The notes under the pieces are model-generated. The model was not told the origin of the DNA, searched no databases, and was given only the letters and a program-made list of their open reading frames with translations. The position numbers were made by a program, and so were the translations under genes. Positions 37,634-48,456 of a stretch of DNA of 64,000 nucleotides are shown here, in pieces. How positions within the stretch are numbered: position 1 is the first letter of the stretch; each line of letters begins with the position of its first letter. Source of the stretch: Acridotheres tristis (taxonomy: Eukaryota; Chordata; Aves; Passeriformes; Sturnidae); the NCBI GenBank assembly GCA_037013685.1, contig CM072899.1, forward strand, positions 5,498,479 to 5,562,478. The letters are read 5' to 3'.

Positions 37634-40600
37634 GTGAGTGCTGCTGGATTCAGAAAAAAATCATCCCTCAGGTTCTCAGTAATTCACTTGGAACTTCTTC
37701 TCCTAAACAGATTTGTCCCACACAATAAGAATGTGTCCAATTCTTCAGCCATAGCACAACATGAAGTCAATAAACTCATATTTCTGCATTCATGGTCTCT
37801 GATGGCACTGGAAGCAATGTAATTTTGCAATGGAAATGCTATGAGTTTCCCTGTAAGATTTGCAATGCAAATAGGAATTGTTTTGATGCAGGTTTATGTT
37901 TACTGGAAGGTATTTCTTTTTTATATGTATTTTTTTTAACGACTGCAATTCCATTATTGCTAAACCTGCAGCAAAATATGGTTTTCCTAAATTTACACCA
38001 GTGCCATAATTAAAAGAAATATGTTAGAAACAGTATTTTTGAGAGAGAAATTACTGCAACATGTTCCTCTGCCCAAACCCCCAATCCAGCTAAAATCCAA
38101 TAAAAACCAGGAGATTTGGTAATGGTAAGGAATATTTTTTTCTTTAGTGCATCCAACATTGTTTCACTAGTAACAAAAAAGCCATAGAGAGGGGAGGACA
38201 AGCACACTTGGCAGCTACAGACTTTAATGGCAGTGGGTGTGGAGTTCTGCCTCTAATTTCTGAGAAGTGCCCTAAAGGAGGGAGAGTTTTCTGCCATTGA
38301 GTGAAAAGTGCCTTGATTGCAATCAGCACACAACCCTGGTAAGCTGAAAATATTTCTTTTTGGCCAAGTAGATTTGGAAAACAGATTTCTTTCAGGTGGA
38401 CTTTAAGGCCTCTTCCTCAAAACCATCCATATTCATGTTTGTGTGTGTGTAAAGAGCATAAAATGTCCTGTCAGTCTGCATTGGTGATGAAAGAAGGAAA
38501 TGCATCCCTTTATGGACTTGAGATGCAATACTGAGGTGGTTTTTCACACTGTGATAAAATATGTTCTGAATACATCACACTTTTTACTTTTCAAAAATTC
38601 CTCTCAGCATGATTCCTGAGGATGCACACTGCCCCTTTGGTGAGGGGGATGCTCCTTTTGTGTTTCAGGAGAGAGCAGAGCTTCCCCCTCCCTCATTCTC
38701 ATGCTACACTGCACGTGCTGGCATGACTTCTGCTGTGCTGAGTGCAGGCAAGCTTAAATACCCTAAAATGGATTTTAGAAATAAATTGTGAAAATTTTCT
38801 TTGGATGGCACAGCACCAGTCAACACCTGAAGAAACTGAGTAAAACATTTAATATGGATGAAGGAGAGACTGATGGATGTTGCTTAGATGCAGAAAAGTT
38901 TCATTATGTAAAATCTCATTTATCAGCTCTAGGCTATGTTGTTTCACTTTTTGTCATAGCAAAAAAACTTCTCATGTCTTTCACAGCTGGGAAAAGGTTT
39001 ATCTGTCAGATCTGTGAGACTTCTCAACTGTTGTAACTGCTGGTTTTTAAGTAAAAATATTGAAAAAGCCATTAGTTTTTCCCAGGAACAAGATGTTTGT
39101 GTTGTGATATTTGAAAAAGAAACAAGAGAAACTTGGTCATTTTTAACTACAGTCTGCTGGGTCTGCCACTGCGTTTGCTTGCCTTTCTCCTGTAATTTTG
39201 ACAATTCCATGATTGCACAGAAGTAAGAGTGAAAGCCCTGCAGAGGTGCCTGTTCCTCCTGTGCCTGTGACCTTTGAGTCATTTGCTGCTCCATCCACAG
39301 AGATCGAAGCTGAATCTTCAGTGTCAAATAAAGACTTAAATGCAAACATTTTAGGGTTTCCATCTTCCCAGGATTGCTCACTCTTTACCAGAGTTTCTCC
39401 TAGACTGGTTACTGACTCTGGAAATGGGAGTACCATGTTTTCTTTAGGAAGCTCTCTCCCAGAATAATACAGCCAACTCTCACTTTTGCATAATCTTTAT
39501 CTCAAAATGTTTTTTTTAATTCCTCCTCTAATTCCTCGTGTTCATCCTAAACAAAAGCTATGATATTTACAACCTTCAGATGTTGTACTTTGGAAATGTT
39601 AGCAAGTCACTGCTGTTTTCTCTGCCTCCTTAATCACCTAACCAGCCAATACATGTATGTTTGGTCCTTTTAGTCTTTCCTCAGAAATCAATCCCTTGGG
39701 ATCCTTAATCATCTTCATTGTTCTTTGAACTCACACCAGGTTATTTAAGCTTACAAGGATTTTGAATTAATAATGAGTACTGTGGAAGCAATAAGACTAC
39801 CCAAGACTTTTTAAAACATTACTGATAACATTTTACAGTTCAAAAGGAAAAAAAGGAATGAGCATACTTTGGGGTTTCCATTTTGAGCATTTTCCCAGCA
39901 GAAGGTTTGTGATTATTCCCATAAATCTAACAGATTTGTGACCTGCACTTTAAAGACTCTTTGCCCACATAGACTGTACTACAAGTGTCTTGCTGACTAG
40001 AGTTTTAATCAGTCAAATCTGTCTTGATTTAGTAGGATTCTGTGGACAAATCTTTGTTCTCAGTTGTATAATAATTACAAGCCGTTTTACCAGTGGATAA
40101 AGAAAGGATTACTCTCCTCTTTGAAAATGGTAACTTTATAATTACATATGTTTGCTTGCCTTATCAGTAAAGAACTCACCAGCTGAGACACAGGATTATT
40201 GTTTAAAAAGCTCATGGCCAAATGGAGAAACCACAGATTCCAGATTTCATCTTCTACAGAGAGAAAAGTAACTGCTGCTGGGTTTATGCAGGATTTTTTT
40301 CCCTTTAAAATGTAATATACTTCAGTTAAGTTTTGTGAAAACTGACTAGCAGTGCTGAAGGGAAGCCAAGCCTTGCTTCTCATTTATGTAGCTCAGAGTT
40401 AGATGAAAAGGAAGAATAAAAAAGAATTGTGAATTAGGTATCTACTTCCTATGCTGGAAATTTTACATCCTCTCTCTTTCAAAAATGAATTCTCTCCTTC
40501 TCTGGTGATAGGGCAAGAAAGACTGGGAGGAATCATAACTACTTAATATGTTGAAATACAGATAGAAACAAGTTGCTTATTATTCACATGTCTGAATGCA

Positions 40601-42021
40601 ATGTTTTTTATATTTTTCATTCATGTGACTAGTGACCTTGTGTGTTCTTCAGAATCTAAAATATTCTAGTATCTTCAGAAATCTTTAACACACAAGTGAA
40701 ATTTTGCTCCAGCTTGTGTATTTTGTCTGTATGTATACTTTAGTATGTGTGCCTGATTTTTTTTATTTTTAGTATCCCAAATTGCCTGTCAAGACAGAAG
40801 AATGGGATATTGCAAAGTCACAACTTCATTCAGATCAGCCTATTCAGACATCTTGGGTTTAAACATTCAGCACAAATTTAAATGTGCCCTTCTCTGTTAG
40901 GAAGTAAACCTGAGGCAGAGGGAGAGATTAAAATATTCTGTGGGGAAGGTTTAAGGTAGGAAAGGGCAAATGGAGTGGATAGAATAGAGTTTAATTGTCT
41001 CTTGCAGGTGGGCAGTGGAAGTTGATTTATTCTTGACTGCAGAACCAACAGGTGTGAGATGTGTAAGCCACCAAAAATTTGTATGTTCCCTGCCTAAAGG
41101 TCACTAATTAAATCTTGGCACCTGCCAAACCCCAAATCAAATGTTGTTGAAGGAGGTTAACTAGTGATGAACTTGATTCTCCCATACCTATAGGGACCTG
41201 AGAGGCCACGAGTTTCCAGATTGTGGGAAGACAGGAGAGCATTGCCTGGATCCATGCCAGGGGAGATGTGGCTCAGTGCACTCTGCAGAATGCCAGAGCT
41301 GGACCCTCTTTAGGGATTCTGTAACATGGGCACAACCTGCTCATGTCACTGATAATAACTGACATTCTGCATATTGTGACATTTTTTGTCATAGCAGAAT
41401 GTTTTGGGTTGATCAGAGTATTTCTTATATTATTCATCTAAATGTTAGCATTGCTAGTAATGTATATAACTGTGTCTTATCCCCTCATATCTTATTTACC
41501 TGAAAAGGCAGAAATGGCATTGCAGAATCCTCTCTAACCATCACCATTAAACAGTGACCATTTATTCTGTTCCTGTTGGGTTTATGGCAGTCCAAGTGAA
41601 CAAGGGAACATAACCCAAATCCTGCATGTGGAGTATGACTGGGTGTGTGTTACTTGTTTGATTTTCATTCAACCTCTCCCAGTGTGTGCTGGTGAAATCT
41701 TACCAATGGCAGAGACATGCTTAGACAAAATATTTATTATTAGGATTTTTTCAGTAATGAGTTGAATACATTTTGCTGTGCTGTTGATAGCAGAGATTTC
41801 AGGTCCACAGAAGTTTAAATGTGAGATTGCATTTACACAGACTGAGGTGGTTCCAGAACCCAGGTTTTCAGCAGGAGGATGTTTAGATTACAGAGCCTGA
41901 AGGTACATGCCAATAAAATTACATCTTTCCAGGTTTTCTATGGAGTGTTGTTGACAGTAATATGTGTCAGAAGACAAAGACTTCTAATTAGAAAGCCATT
42001 CTCTTCATAGAATCCAGTTAT

Positions 42022-42103
42022 AAAAAAAACAAAAACAAAAACAGAAAAACCAAACACACACAAAACCCCCAAACAATAAAACCCAGCAACAACAGAAGCC
42101 CCA
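42022..42103. repeat. A-rich (CAAAA)-type low-complexity tract
   Basis: About 80 bp of A-rich sequence (AAAAAAAACAAAAACAAAAA, then CAAACACACACAAAACCCCC) in the last SUCLG2 intron. It has the same A-plus-C-cluster style as the tracts at 3.2 and 56.9 kb. Confidence 0.7.
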
Positions 42104-42440
42104 CAGCCTCCAGCCCTGAGAATTTTCACCTTTTCTGGGTTGGCTGCAAGGTAGGTGAAGGGCAGATTATTCTGATAGCCTGGATATGGGATTCTGTTTA
42201 CAGTTCTCTGACACCATCCAGTGGCAGGAGGTTAATGCTGGAATAGTGGAATTCTTTATTTGTTTATTTTAACATCTGTTGCAACAAGCTGGTACTCTTT
42301 GTAGATTCCTAAATGTTTCCAGTGTTTTCAGAATGTTTAATTTGAAATCTTTTACCTCTGCTCTTAGCAGGCTCATTATAATTTCCGTATTCTCCACATA
42401 GCTAAAATACTTAATCACAATGAGATAAAAGGCTATCACT

Positions 42441-42456
42441 AAAAAAAAAAAAAAAA
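42441..42456. repeat. A16 homopolymer
   Basis: A run of sixteen A residues in the last SUCLG2 intron, followed by TAATTATAG. It could be a simple microsatellite or the remnant of a retroposed tail. Nothing recognisable lies upstream. Confidence 0.8.
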
Positions 42457-44110
42457 TAATTATAGAAAAAGACATTTTCTTGCTGAAAAGTGTGTTTGGT
42501 TTTATGCCTATAAAAGTGTTTTATTTAAGAAATACAAGATGTACTCGTACACTTTTGACTGCAGTGAGATTTTTTTTTTCAGCTTTCATCATTTCATTTC
42601 CCTGCATAAACTCCCCCTCCCTTCTCAGGGGCCTGTGTTTTGTATTGATTTTGTAATGCATGTTAGACAAGTGGTGTGGAGAGCAATCAATGCAGTGCAG
42701 AGCAGATCCAATGTATTGTTCCCTCTCCAACCCGTTAGTAAATTAATATTGGCCACTTAGTGAAGAGCAAAAGTTAGTTTTAAATACATGGTTATCACAA
42801 ACAGCACAATATTTTTTTCTGTGTAGGAAAATTTCCAGGAAAATTTCCCTCTACCAATTTTTTTGCTTCTCATAACACTTTGTCTTGTAGAATGCTATTT
42901 GAGAGATCAGTACATTCTTGACTGTTTTAAATTTTGTCACACTTGTATCTAAATAAAAGACAAAACCTTTAAGGCATGTTGGGAATCACTGAACAAATGT
43001 GAGGGATTCCAAAGATAAGAGAACCCTGGGGATGGCTCCTGCCTCCCCTGTGCAGTGCTGGGCTGACAAGTAGCATCTTATATAGGATACTTGAACAAAA
43101 ATCAAATATTATGCTCTTTTTTTGCCCATAATATTTTTTTTTTCCTATAGAGAAAGTTCTGTACAGTTCTGGGTGTTACTAAGCAACCAAATCCCCTTTC
43201 TGTCAAAGATTTCAGATGTCTTTGACCTTCCTGCACAAACCCTACAGCGTGCCCTCTGCACAACGATGGGAAGCATGACCTGCTCTGCCAGTGCCTTTGC
43301 AGAGGGAGCAGAAGGGTCCCACATTCTTCTTCCTGATCCTGCTTCTGCCATCACAAAATGCTGTGGCAGGGATGACTTTGGTCCCTTTCAGAGCCAGGAG
43401 TGGGGTTCCTGACTTGACCATGCTGATGAAACAGGCTTTTGAAATGCTCTGGTTCTGTGGTACCATTTCAGATGTTTTATGAAATCTGCCAAAGGAAAAA
43501 AAAAAATTAAAATCATCTTTTAAAATGAGCGTTCTGGAAGTTGCACAGTAAAGAGTATGCTTCTTGCTTGGTTAATAATTAAGGGTATAATTAGTGTATA
43601 GCTCCAAATATAATTAAAATTCATTTTGCTAGGTCTAGGAATTACAAAGTAATTAAGCATTTTGACATGGCAAATGAACAAGGACCATGACATGGAGGAG
43701 GAGGATCGAAATGATTCTAAAGGGGATCAGCTCAGGGTGGTTGTGTTTGTGACTAGTGTGTGATCCCAGGTGTGGATTCTGCTCCTCAGTAGGATGTCTG
43801 ACTCCAGGTTCTTCTGTGGTGCAGAGCATAGCAGTCATTAAAAGTGTCACTTGGATTTGCTGGAGAAAGCTCTGGAGAATTCAGATTTTCTGTTAGTCTT
43901 AGTTGTCCAAAAAGAAGGAGATAGAGTAAATGGGAAAGTGGTGCTCTTTTCTTTTAGACAAGGAAAGTGGGAAAAATGTATTTTCCTAGAGTATCTTTTT
44001 CACCTTTGGATTTTTGTCCTTTCCTGTGCTTTAGTCTGTTGACTGAAGTTGAGCTTTTTCCATACAAACTGGAGCCCTTGTGCTGTGTAATCAAATATTC
44101 TCCTTGAGGT

Positions 44111-44232
44111 GGGGTGGACATGGCACTCAGGGACATGGTTTACTGGTGGACTTGGCAGTGCTGGGATTCCAGTCATACTGGAAAATCTTAAGGGTCTTTT
44201 CCAACCTAAATGTTTCTGTGATTATAATAATT
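44111..44232 (+). mobile_element. CR1 LINE 3' tail in the last SUCLG2 intron
   Basis: GGCACTCAGGGACATGGTTT, ACTGGTGGACTTGGCAGTGC and TCTTTTCCAACCTAAATG followed by TTTCTGTGATTATAATAATTC match a CR1 subfamily end. It lies about 570 bp upstream of the last SUCLG2 exon, in the same orientation as the gene. Confidence 0.85.
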
Positions 44233-44802
44233 CAGTGCAGCAGCAGAGGGGTGATTGGTGTCATGCTGAATATTTGAGAGACCTTTGTATTCCTTGTTTT
44301 TAGTAAAAATGCCAAAGCATATTCAGGAGCAGCTTTAACCTGATTAAATTTTCAGGATTACTCAAATCTTTGCCTTTCAACAGCCCATTTTGCAGCTTTC
44401 AGTTATCACAGGTGAATTTTAGTTTTTGTTGACTCGCTGATTAGCTGTGGCTGATTGTGGCTAATAAATGCCTTAAAAAGGGCCTGGTACGTGGTCCATT
44501 ACCCAGTGCTCTTGCTGGATGTCCCTGCTGGCTCTGGGGGATGCTGCACTGACCCTCTAATCTTCACAAAGCCCCTGCTGTGCACACAAGTGCCATTATC
44601 AGATTGCATTGTCTGGCACAATTGTCACTGGAATTAAGAGCTCCTTCTTCTCAGCTCAGTCTAAGGCACTTGTTTCATCTGTTGCTAAACTGAAATAATG
44701 TGCAGCGTGAGGCATTACCTGATTTTTCAGAGACGTGCTAGGAGATGTTCATTTATTCATTAATATTAATTATTAATTACAGTCAGTGTTCTTTTTTTTC
44801 AG

Positions 44803-44918
44803 GAACAAATGTCCACGAAGCCCAGCGTATTCTGAGTGAAAGTGGACTCCCCATCACATCTGCCAATGACCTTGAGGATGCAGCAAAGAAGGCAGTGGCA
44901 AGTGTGGCCAAAAAATAA
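44803..44918 (+). CDS. SUCLG2: SUCLG2 last coding exon with stop codon
   Basis: This is the final coding exon, entered in phase 1 after a T-rich acceptor ending TTTTTTTTCAG, so the Gly codon of LEGTNV is completed here. Seen: the frame reads TNVHEAQRILSESGLPITS, then ANDLEDAAKKAVASVAKK, and stops at TAA (44916-44918). The Lys-Lys C-terminus and the AAKKAVASVAKK tail are the characteristic end of vertebrate SUCLG2 and are much shorter than the SUCLA2 tail. The three exons in this window give 126 residues, a little under a third of the roughly 430-residue family protein. The remaining N-terminal part (mitochondrial targeting peptide and ATP-grasp nucleotide-binding domain) must lie upstream of base 1. 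No premature stop or frameshift is visible. Confidence 0.97.
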
Positions 44919-45860
44919 CACCTTGAAGGTTATTCTCATGGCAAGTGCTTGTGTTTCACGAGGTGTCATTCCTGCTGCTGTTCCAGAGGATGTGTGAAGT
45001 CTCCTAAGCAGTCATCAGGCTTGGTGGACTTACCTGGAGATATGTGGCCAGCCCAGGCCATAGCCTTGCAAGCTGGGCTTCAGAAATTTTGCAGCTACAA
45101 TCTTCAAAAGTTTGTATGTCTTTGTCTAATTTTGGTAATTTTGTTAATCAATACTGTAATGAGTAATACTTCACTCCCTAAAGCTCTTTTTTGTCTCTCC
45201 TTCCAAAATTGTCACTGATAAATTCATGAGAAGACAAAATAAGTAATAATTGACTTCTGTCAACAAAATTGTTCTTTAATCAATCACTTTTAGGTCACCT
45301 ATTTCACCAGATTTTCATTTATGTTTTTATATTGTAAAGAGTCAGCGAACTAACAGTGGGTTTATATTTTTTATGGACTTTTGCAATAATGTAAAAAGCT
45401 GTGCTTACAATTCTATTTTTATTCCAATGAATGATGTTTATTTTCTTTTTTTTGGAAATCACTGGCTTTGCCTTAAGATGATTCTCTTTTGTTGATGCCA
45501 ATGGATACCTCACAATAGGAAAAGGGATTAAATAGTTGGTAGTGAAAGGAACTCCCACTCTTACCGTGCCTATAAACCACTGAAATGTGATTCATTTCTT
45601 TTCTAGTTTTTGGAAATGTCCTGCTGTATTTCCAGGTGTAGCAATGCCATACAGAAAGCTCCAGGAGGATGTTTCTGCCACTAAGGAAATAGCTGCTAAC
45701 TTTTTAAAATAACCTCTTTTGTGAGAATGTCACTGCTGTGAGGTTTTAAAGTAAGATGAGAAACTGAAGCAGTTTTCTCTCAGGAGCATGGAGAATTCTT
45801 CTGCTGATTTAACTTCCTACAAGCATTTCTAATTTATTGGGAATAAAACACAAATTAACT
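44919..45860 (+). other. SUCLG2: SUCLG2 3' untranslated region (end estimated)
   Basis: The sequence after the TAA is A/T-rich, with no large repeat and the texture of a vertebrate 3' UTR. The end is not visible directly. I placed it just after the first canonical AATAAA downstream (45842-45847), which would give a UTR of about 0.9 kb. A weaker ATTAAA at 45527-45532 would make it shorter. Further AATAAA motifs at 46039, 46565 and 46740 would extend it. Confidence 0.5.
45842..45847 (+). promoter_or_regulatory. Candidate poly(A) signal AATAAA for SUCLG2
   Basis: This is the first canonical AATAAA on the coding strand after the stop codon, about 0.92 kb downstream. T-rich sequence follows (TTTTCAATTTTTAAAG), as expected around a cleavage site. 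Which of the several signals is used cannot be decided from sequence alone. Confidence 0.4.
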
Positions 45861-47690
45861 TTTCAATTTTTAAAGTATTTGACTTCTCAGGCATCAGTAA
45901 AAGTATGTATAAGAAAAAAACCTAAGTTTCAATACTCAGATATTGACCAAGATTCATTTTGATTATATACTCTTTTACAGCAGTCAAAATTCGAGCTGTT
46001 AGTTACACAAATCATTCATTCAGGGAACAGAAGGCAATAATAAAGATCTTGTGGTAACTAAAGAACTTTGTACAAATCTCAGTCTGCCTAGAAATTATGT
46101 GCTGAAAATCATCAATAAATTTGAACAGTGAACAAATGAGGGAATATTATGATCTGGTCTTGTAAATGGGCAGAAATATAAAAATTTGTGAAATAAATTC
46201 CTAATTGTGATTTTTTGAGCAGCTCCGATCAATACAGTGTTCTGCTTAGAAAAATGTAAGTAAATTTTTCTTGACATTTCCATTAAAGCGGTTTCATTCA
46301 AAATAAATTTTCTGCACTAATCTTTGGCTCTTGACACAAATAGTGCAGAGAGGTTGCTGTCATCAATTCCTGCAGGTTTTTCCTTCTCCATTCCTTTCTC
46401 TACATGTTGCTCAAGGAAAAAATGTGTGACCGTTAGAGCAGCAATAAATATGCCACTAGGTCTGTAGTTATTGACAGAATGAAGGAGAAGGGTATTGTTA
46501 GCAGCTTTCTTGAAGGTGCATAAAAGCCACACTGCTCTGAAGGAAGAAACATTTACCTCACCACAATAAAGAGTCACACTCTATTTTTTATATTTTAATA
46601 CTGGAAAGATAAGATTCTGTGGAAGAACTGTTTGTGCAATGTTGTCACACTGTGTCCCTAGCTCTGGTCTCAAAACAATCCACTGTGAGTACACAATTAC
46701 TATTTTGCAAGGATTAATACTATGTACACCACTTTGTCAAATAAATGTAAAAATGAACATGTTTATTGACTTTGTCCTTTCTATAAAGTAGAAAAATGTT
46801 TAATCTGCCTGTGCTCTTCCATTCAGCGTTTTGTGACAGGTGGGTGAAATCAAATGCATTGGAATTTAGTTTCAATTGGGTGATACTGCTCTACTCCAAC
46901 ATATTTGCCTTTTATCTAAAAATGTAGATTATCTCTATATGTCTTTTCTTATATGTAGGCCAATGACATTACATACAAGTTTTATTTCTCTTAAGCCGTA
47001 TACAGAATGGAACAGTATAATTTTATTTTTTCAGATGTAATATGAAAAATTCTAAGCTCTGGTTTGGTATCTTTGAAGGTTTGGTATTTCACAGGCACTG
47101 GCTGTACCCGGAGGCTCGCTGTGGTGGTGTGGACTGATTTATTTTATTTGTATGGATCATTTCTCTCCATGTGCAAATGTGTAAAGTTGGGTTTTGTCTC
47201 CCTAGGAAAGGCATTTTTAGTTGCATTTTCCCCAACAAACCAAACAGCAGCATAAGCAGTGGGTAAGTTCCGGCTAATGCCCTCTGTGAAAGCTTTAAGT
47301 GGGATTTAATTAGCCTTTAAATCTGGAAATTTCAACCTGTATTAATAAAACTCCGTAGGACAGGACACTTTGGAAGGCAAAACAGGAGGAAACTGTTCAT
47401 GCTGACATTGTGTTACATCTTTAACAAGATACCTTTAAATTCTCCCAGCGAAAGTGTAACAGCTGGGAGTTGTGGAGTAATGTCCTTAACGAGCACTTAC
47501 AATCCTATTTGTCAGGGCTGTGCCTCCCTGCACGGGGCAGAGCAGCTGGTGCCGTGCAGAATTGCTGTGATGGGAACAGCATGGCAGTGCCAATCAGTCA
47601 CCAGAGGAGATGCCAAGCAGGGCTGGCTGCTCTGCCCTGCCTGCCCTCTCAGCTGAGCCCTGCCTGCTGGCTTTCAGACCCCTACAGGAA
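45861..47690. other. Gene-poor flank between SUCLG2 and the minisatellite
   Basis: AT-rich sequence, possibly including distal 3' UTR up to the AATAAA motifs at 46565 and 46740, then gradually more GC-rich towards 47.7 kb. I see no exon or named repeat. Confidence 0.6.
46039..46044 (+). promoter_or_regulatory. Alternative candidate poly(A) signal AATAAA
   Basis: This is a second canonical hexamer, about 1.1 kb after the SUCLG2 stop, followed by GT-containing sequence (GATCTTGTGGT) that could act as a downstream element. Further AATAAA copies occur at 46565-46570 and 46740-46745. These are alternatives rather than proven sites. Confidence 0.3.
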
Positions 47691-48456
47691 CATCCCATGG
47701 ACAGTACATGTTCAACATGTACAATAACATCCCATGGACAGTACATGTTCAACATGTACAAAAACATCCAATACATGTACAACATGTACAATAACATCTC
47801 ATGGACAATATATGTACAATTCATGTACAATAAGATCCCATGGACAGTACATGTGCAACATGTACAATAACTTCCAATATACAGTACATGTATAACATGT
47901 ACAACGTGTAAAATAACATCCCATGGACAATACATGCACAAAAATATCCAATATACAATACACATACAACATGTACAAAAACGTCCCATGGACAATACAT
48001 GTACAACATGTACAATAACATCCAATATACAATAGATGTATAACATGTACAATAACATCCCATGTACAATGCATGTACAACATGTACAATACATGTGCAA
48101 CATGTACAAAAACATCCCATGTACAATACATGTTCACCATGTACAATAATATCCCATGGACAATACATGTTCAATTTGTACAATAACATCCCATGTACAA
48201 TGCATGTACATGTACAAAAACATCCCATGTACAATACATGTACAAGAACATCCCATGAGCAATACATGTACAATAACATCCCATGAATAATACATGTACA
48301 ACATGTACAATAACATCCCATGTATAGTGCATGTACAATACATGTACAATAACATCCCATGAATAATACATGTACAACATGCACAATAACATCTCATGGA
48401 CAATACATGTTCAATATATACAATAACATCCCATGTACAACATGTACAATAACATC
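47691..48456. repeat. Minisatellite of about 37-bp units rich in CATG and TGTACA palindromes
   Basis: About 21-22 imperfect units averaging 36-37 bp. A typical unit has the parts ACATCCCATGGACA, ATACATGTTCA and ACATGTACAATA. The first two spacings are exactly 37 bp (47691, 47728, 47765); later units vary from roughly 28 to 57 bp by gain or loss of the ACATGTACA sub-block. Each unit contains self-complementary ACATGT, TGTACA and CATGG/CCATG words. The minus strand is free of stops in all three frames over long distances, giving spurious Cys/Tyr/Met/His/Val-rich open frames of up to 187 residues. The array begins and ends sharply in unique sequence. It lies about 2.8 kb downstream of the SUCLG2 stop. 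Confidence 0.95.

Larger units (their letters stand above)
37634..44802 (+). other. SUCLG2: Last SUCLG2 intron (about 7.2 kb, phase 1)
   Basis: The intron runs from the strong donor GTGAGT at 37634 to the T-rich acceptor at 44802. It is AT-rich throughout. It contains an A-rich low-complexity tract near 42.02-42.10 kb, an A16 run at 42441-42456 and a CR1 3' tail at about 44.11-44.23 kb, only some 570 bp upstream of the last exon. I see no other gene in it. Confidence 0.92.

Noticed and set aside
47594..48403. Overlapping minus-strand open frames of 173, 187, 115 and 89 residues, Cys/Tyr/His/Met-rich
   Set aside because: They are translations of the 37-bp minisatellite in rotating phases. No signal, domain or non-repeat extension supports a protein.
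47691..48456. Possible CRISPR array
   Set aside because: Units are contiguous and variable with no unique spacers, and the setting is a vertebrate chromosome.
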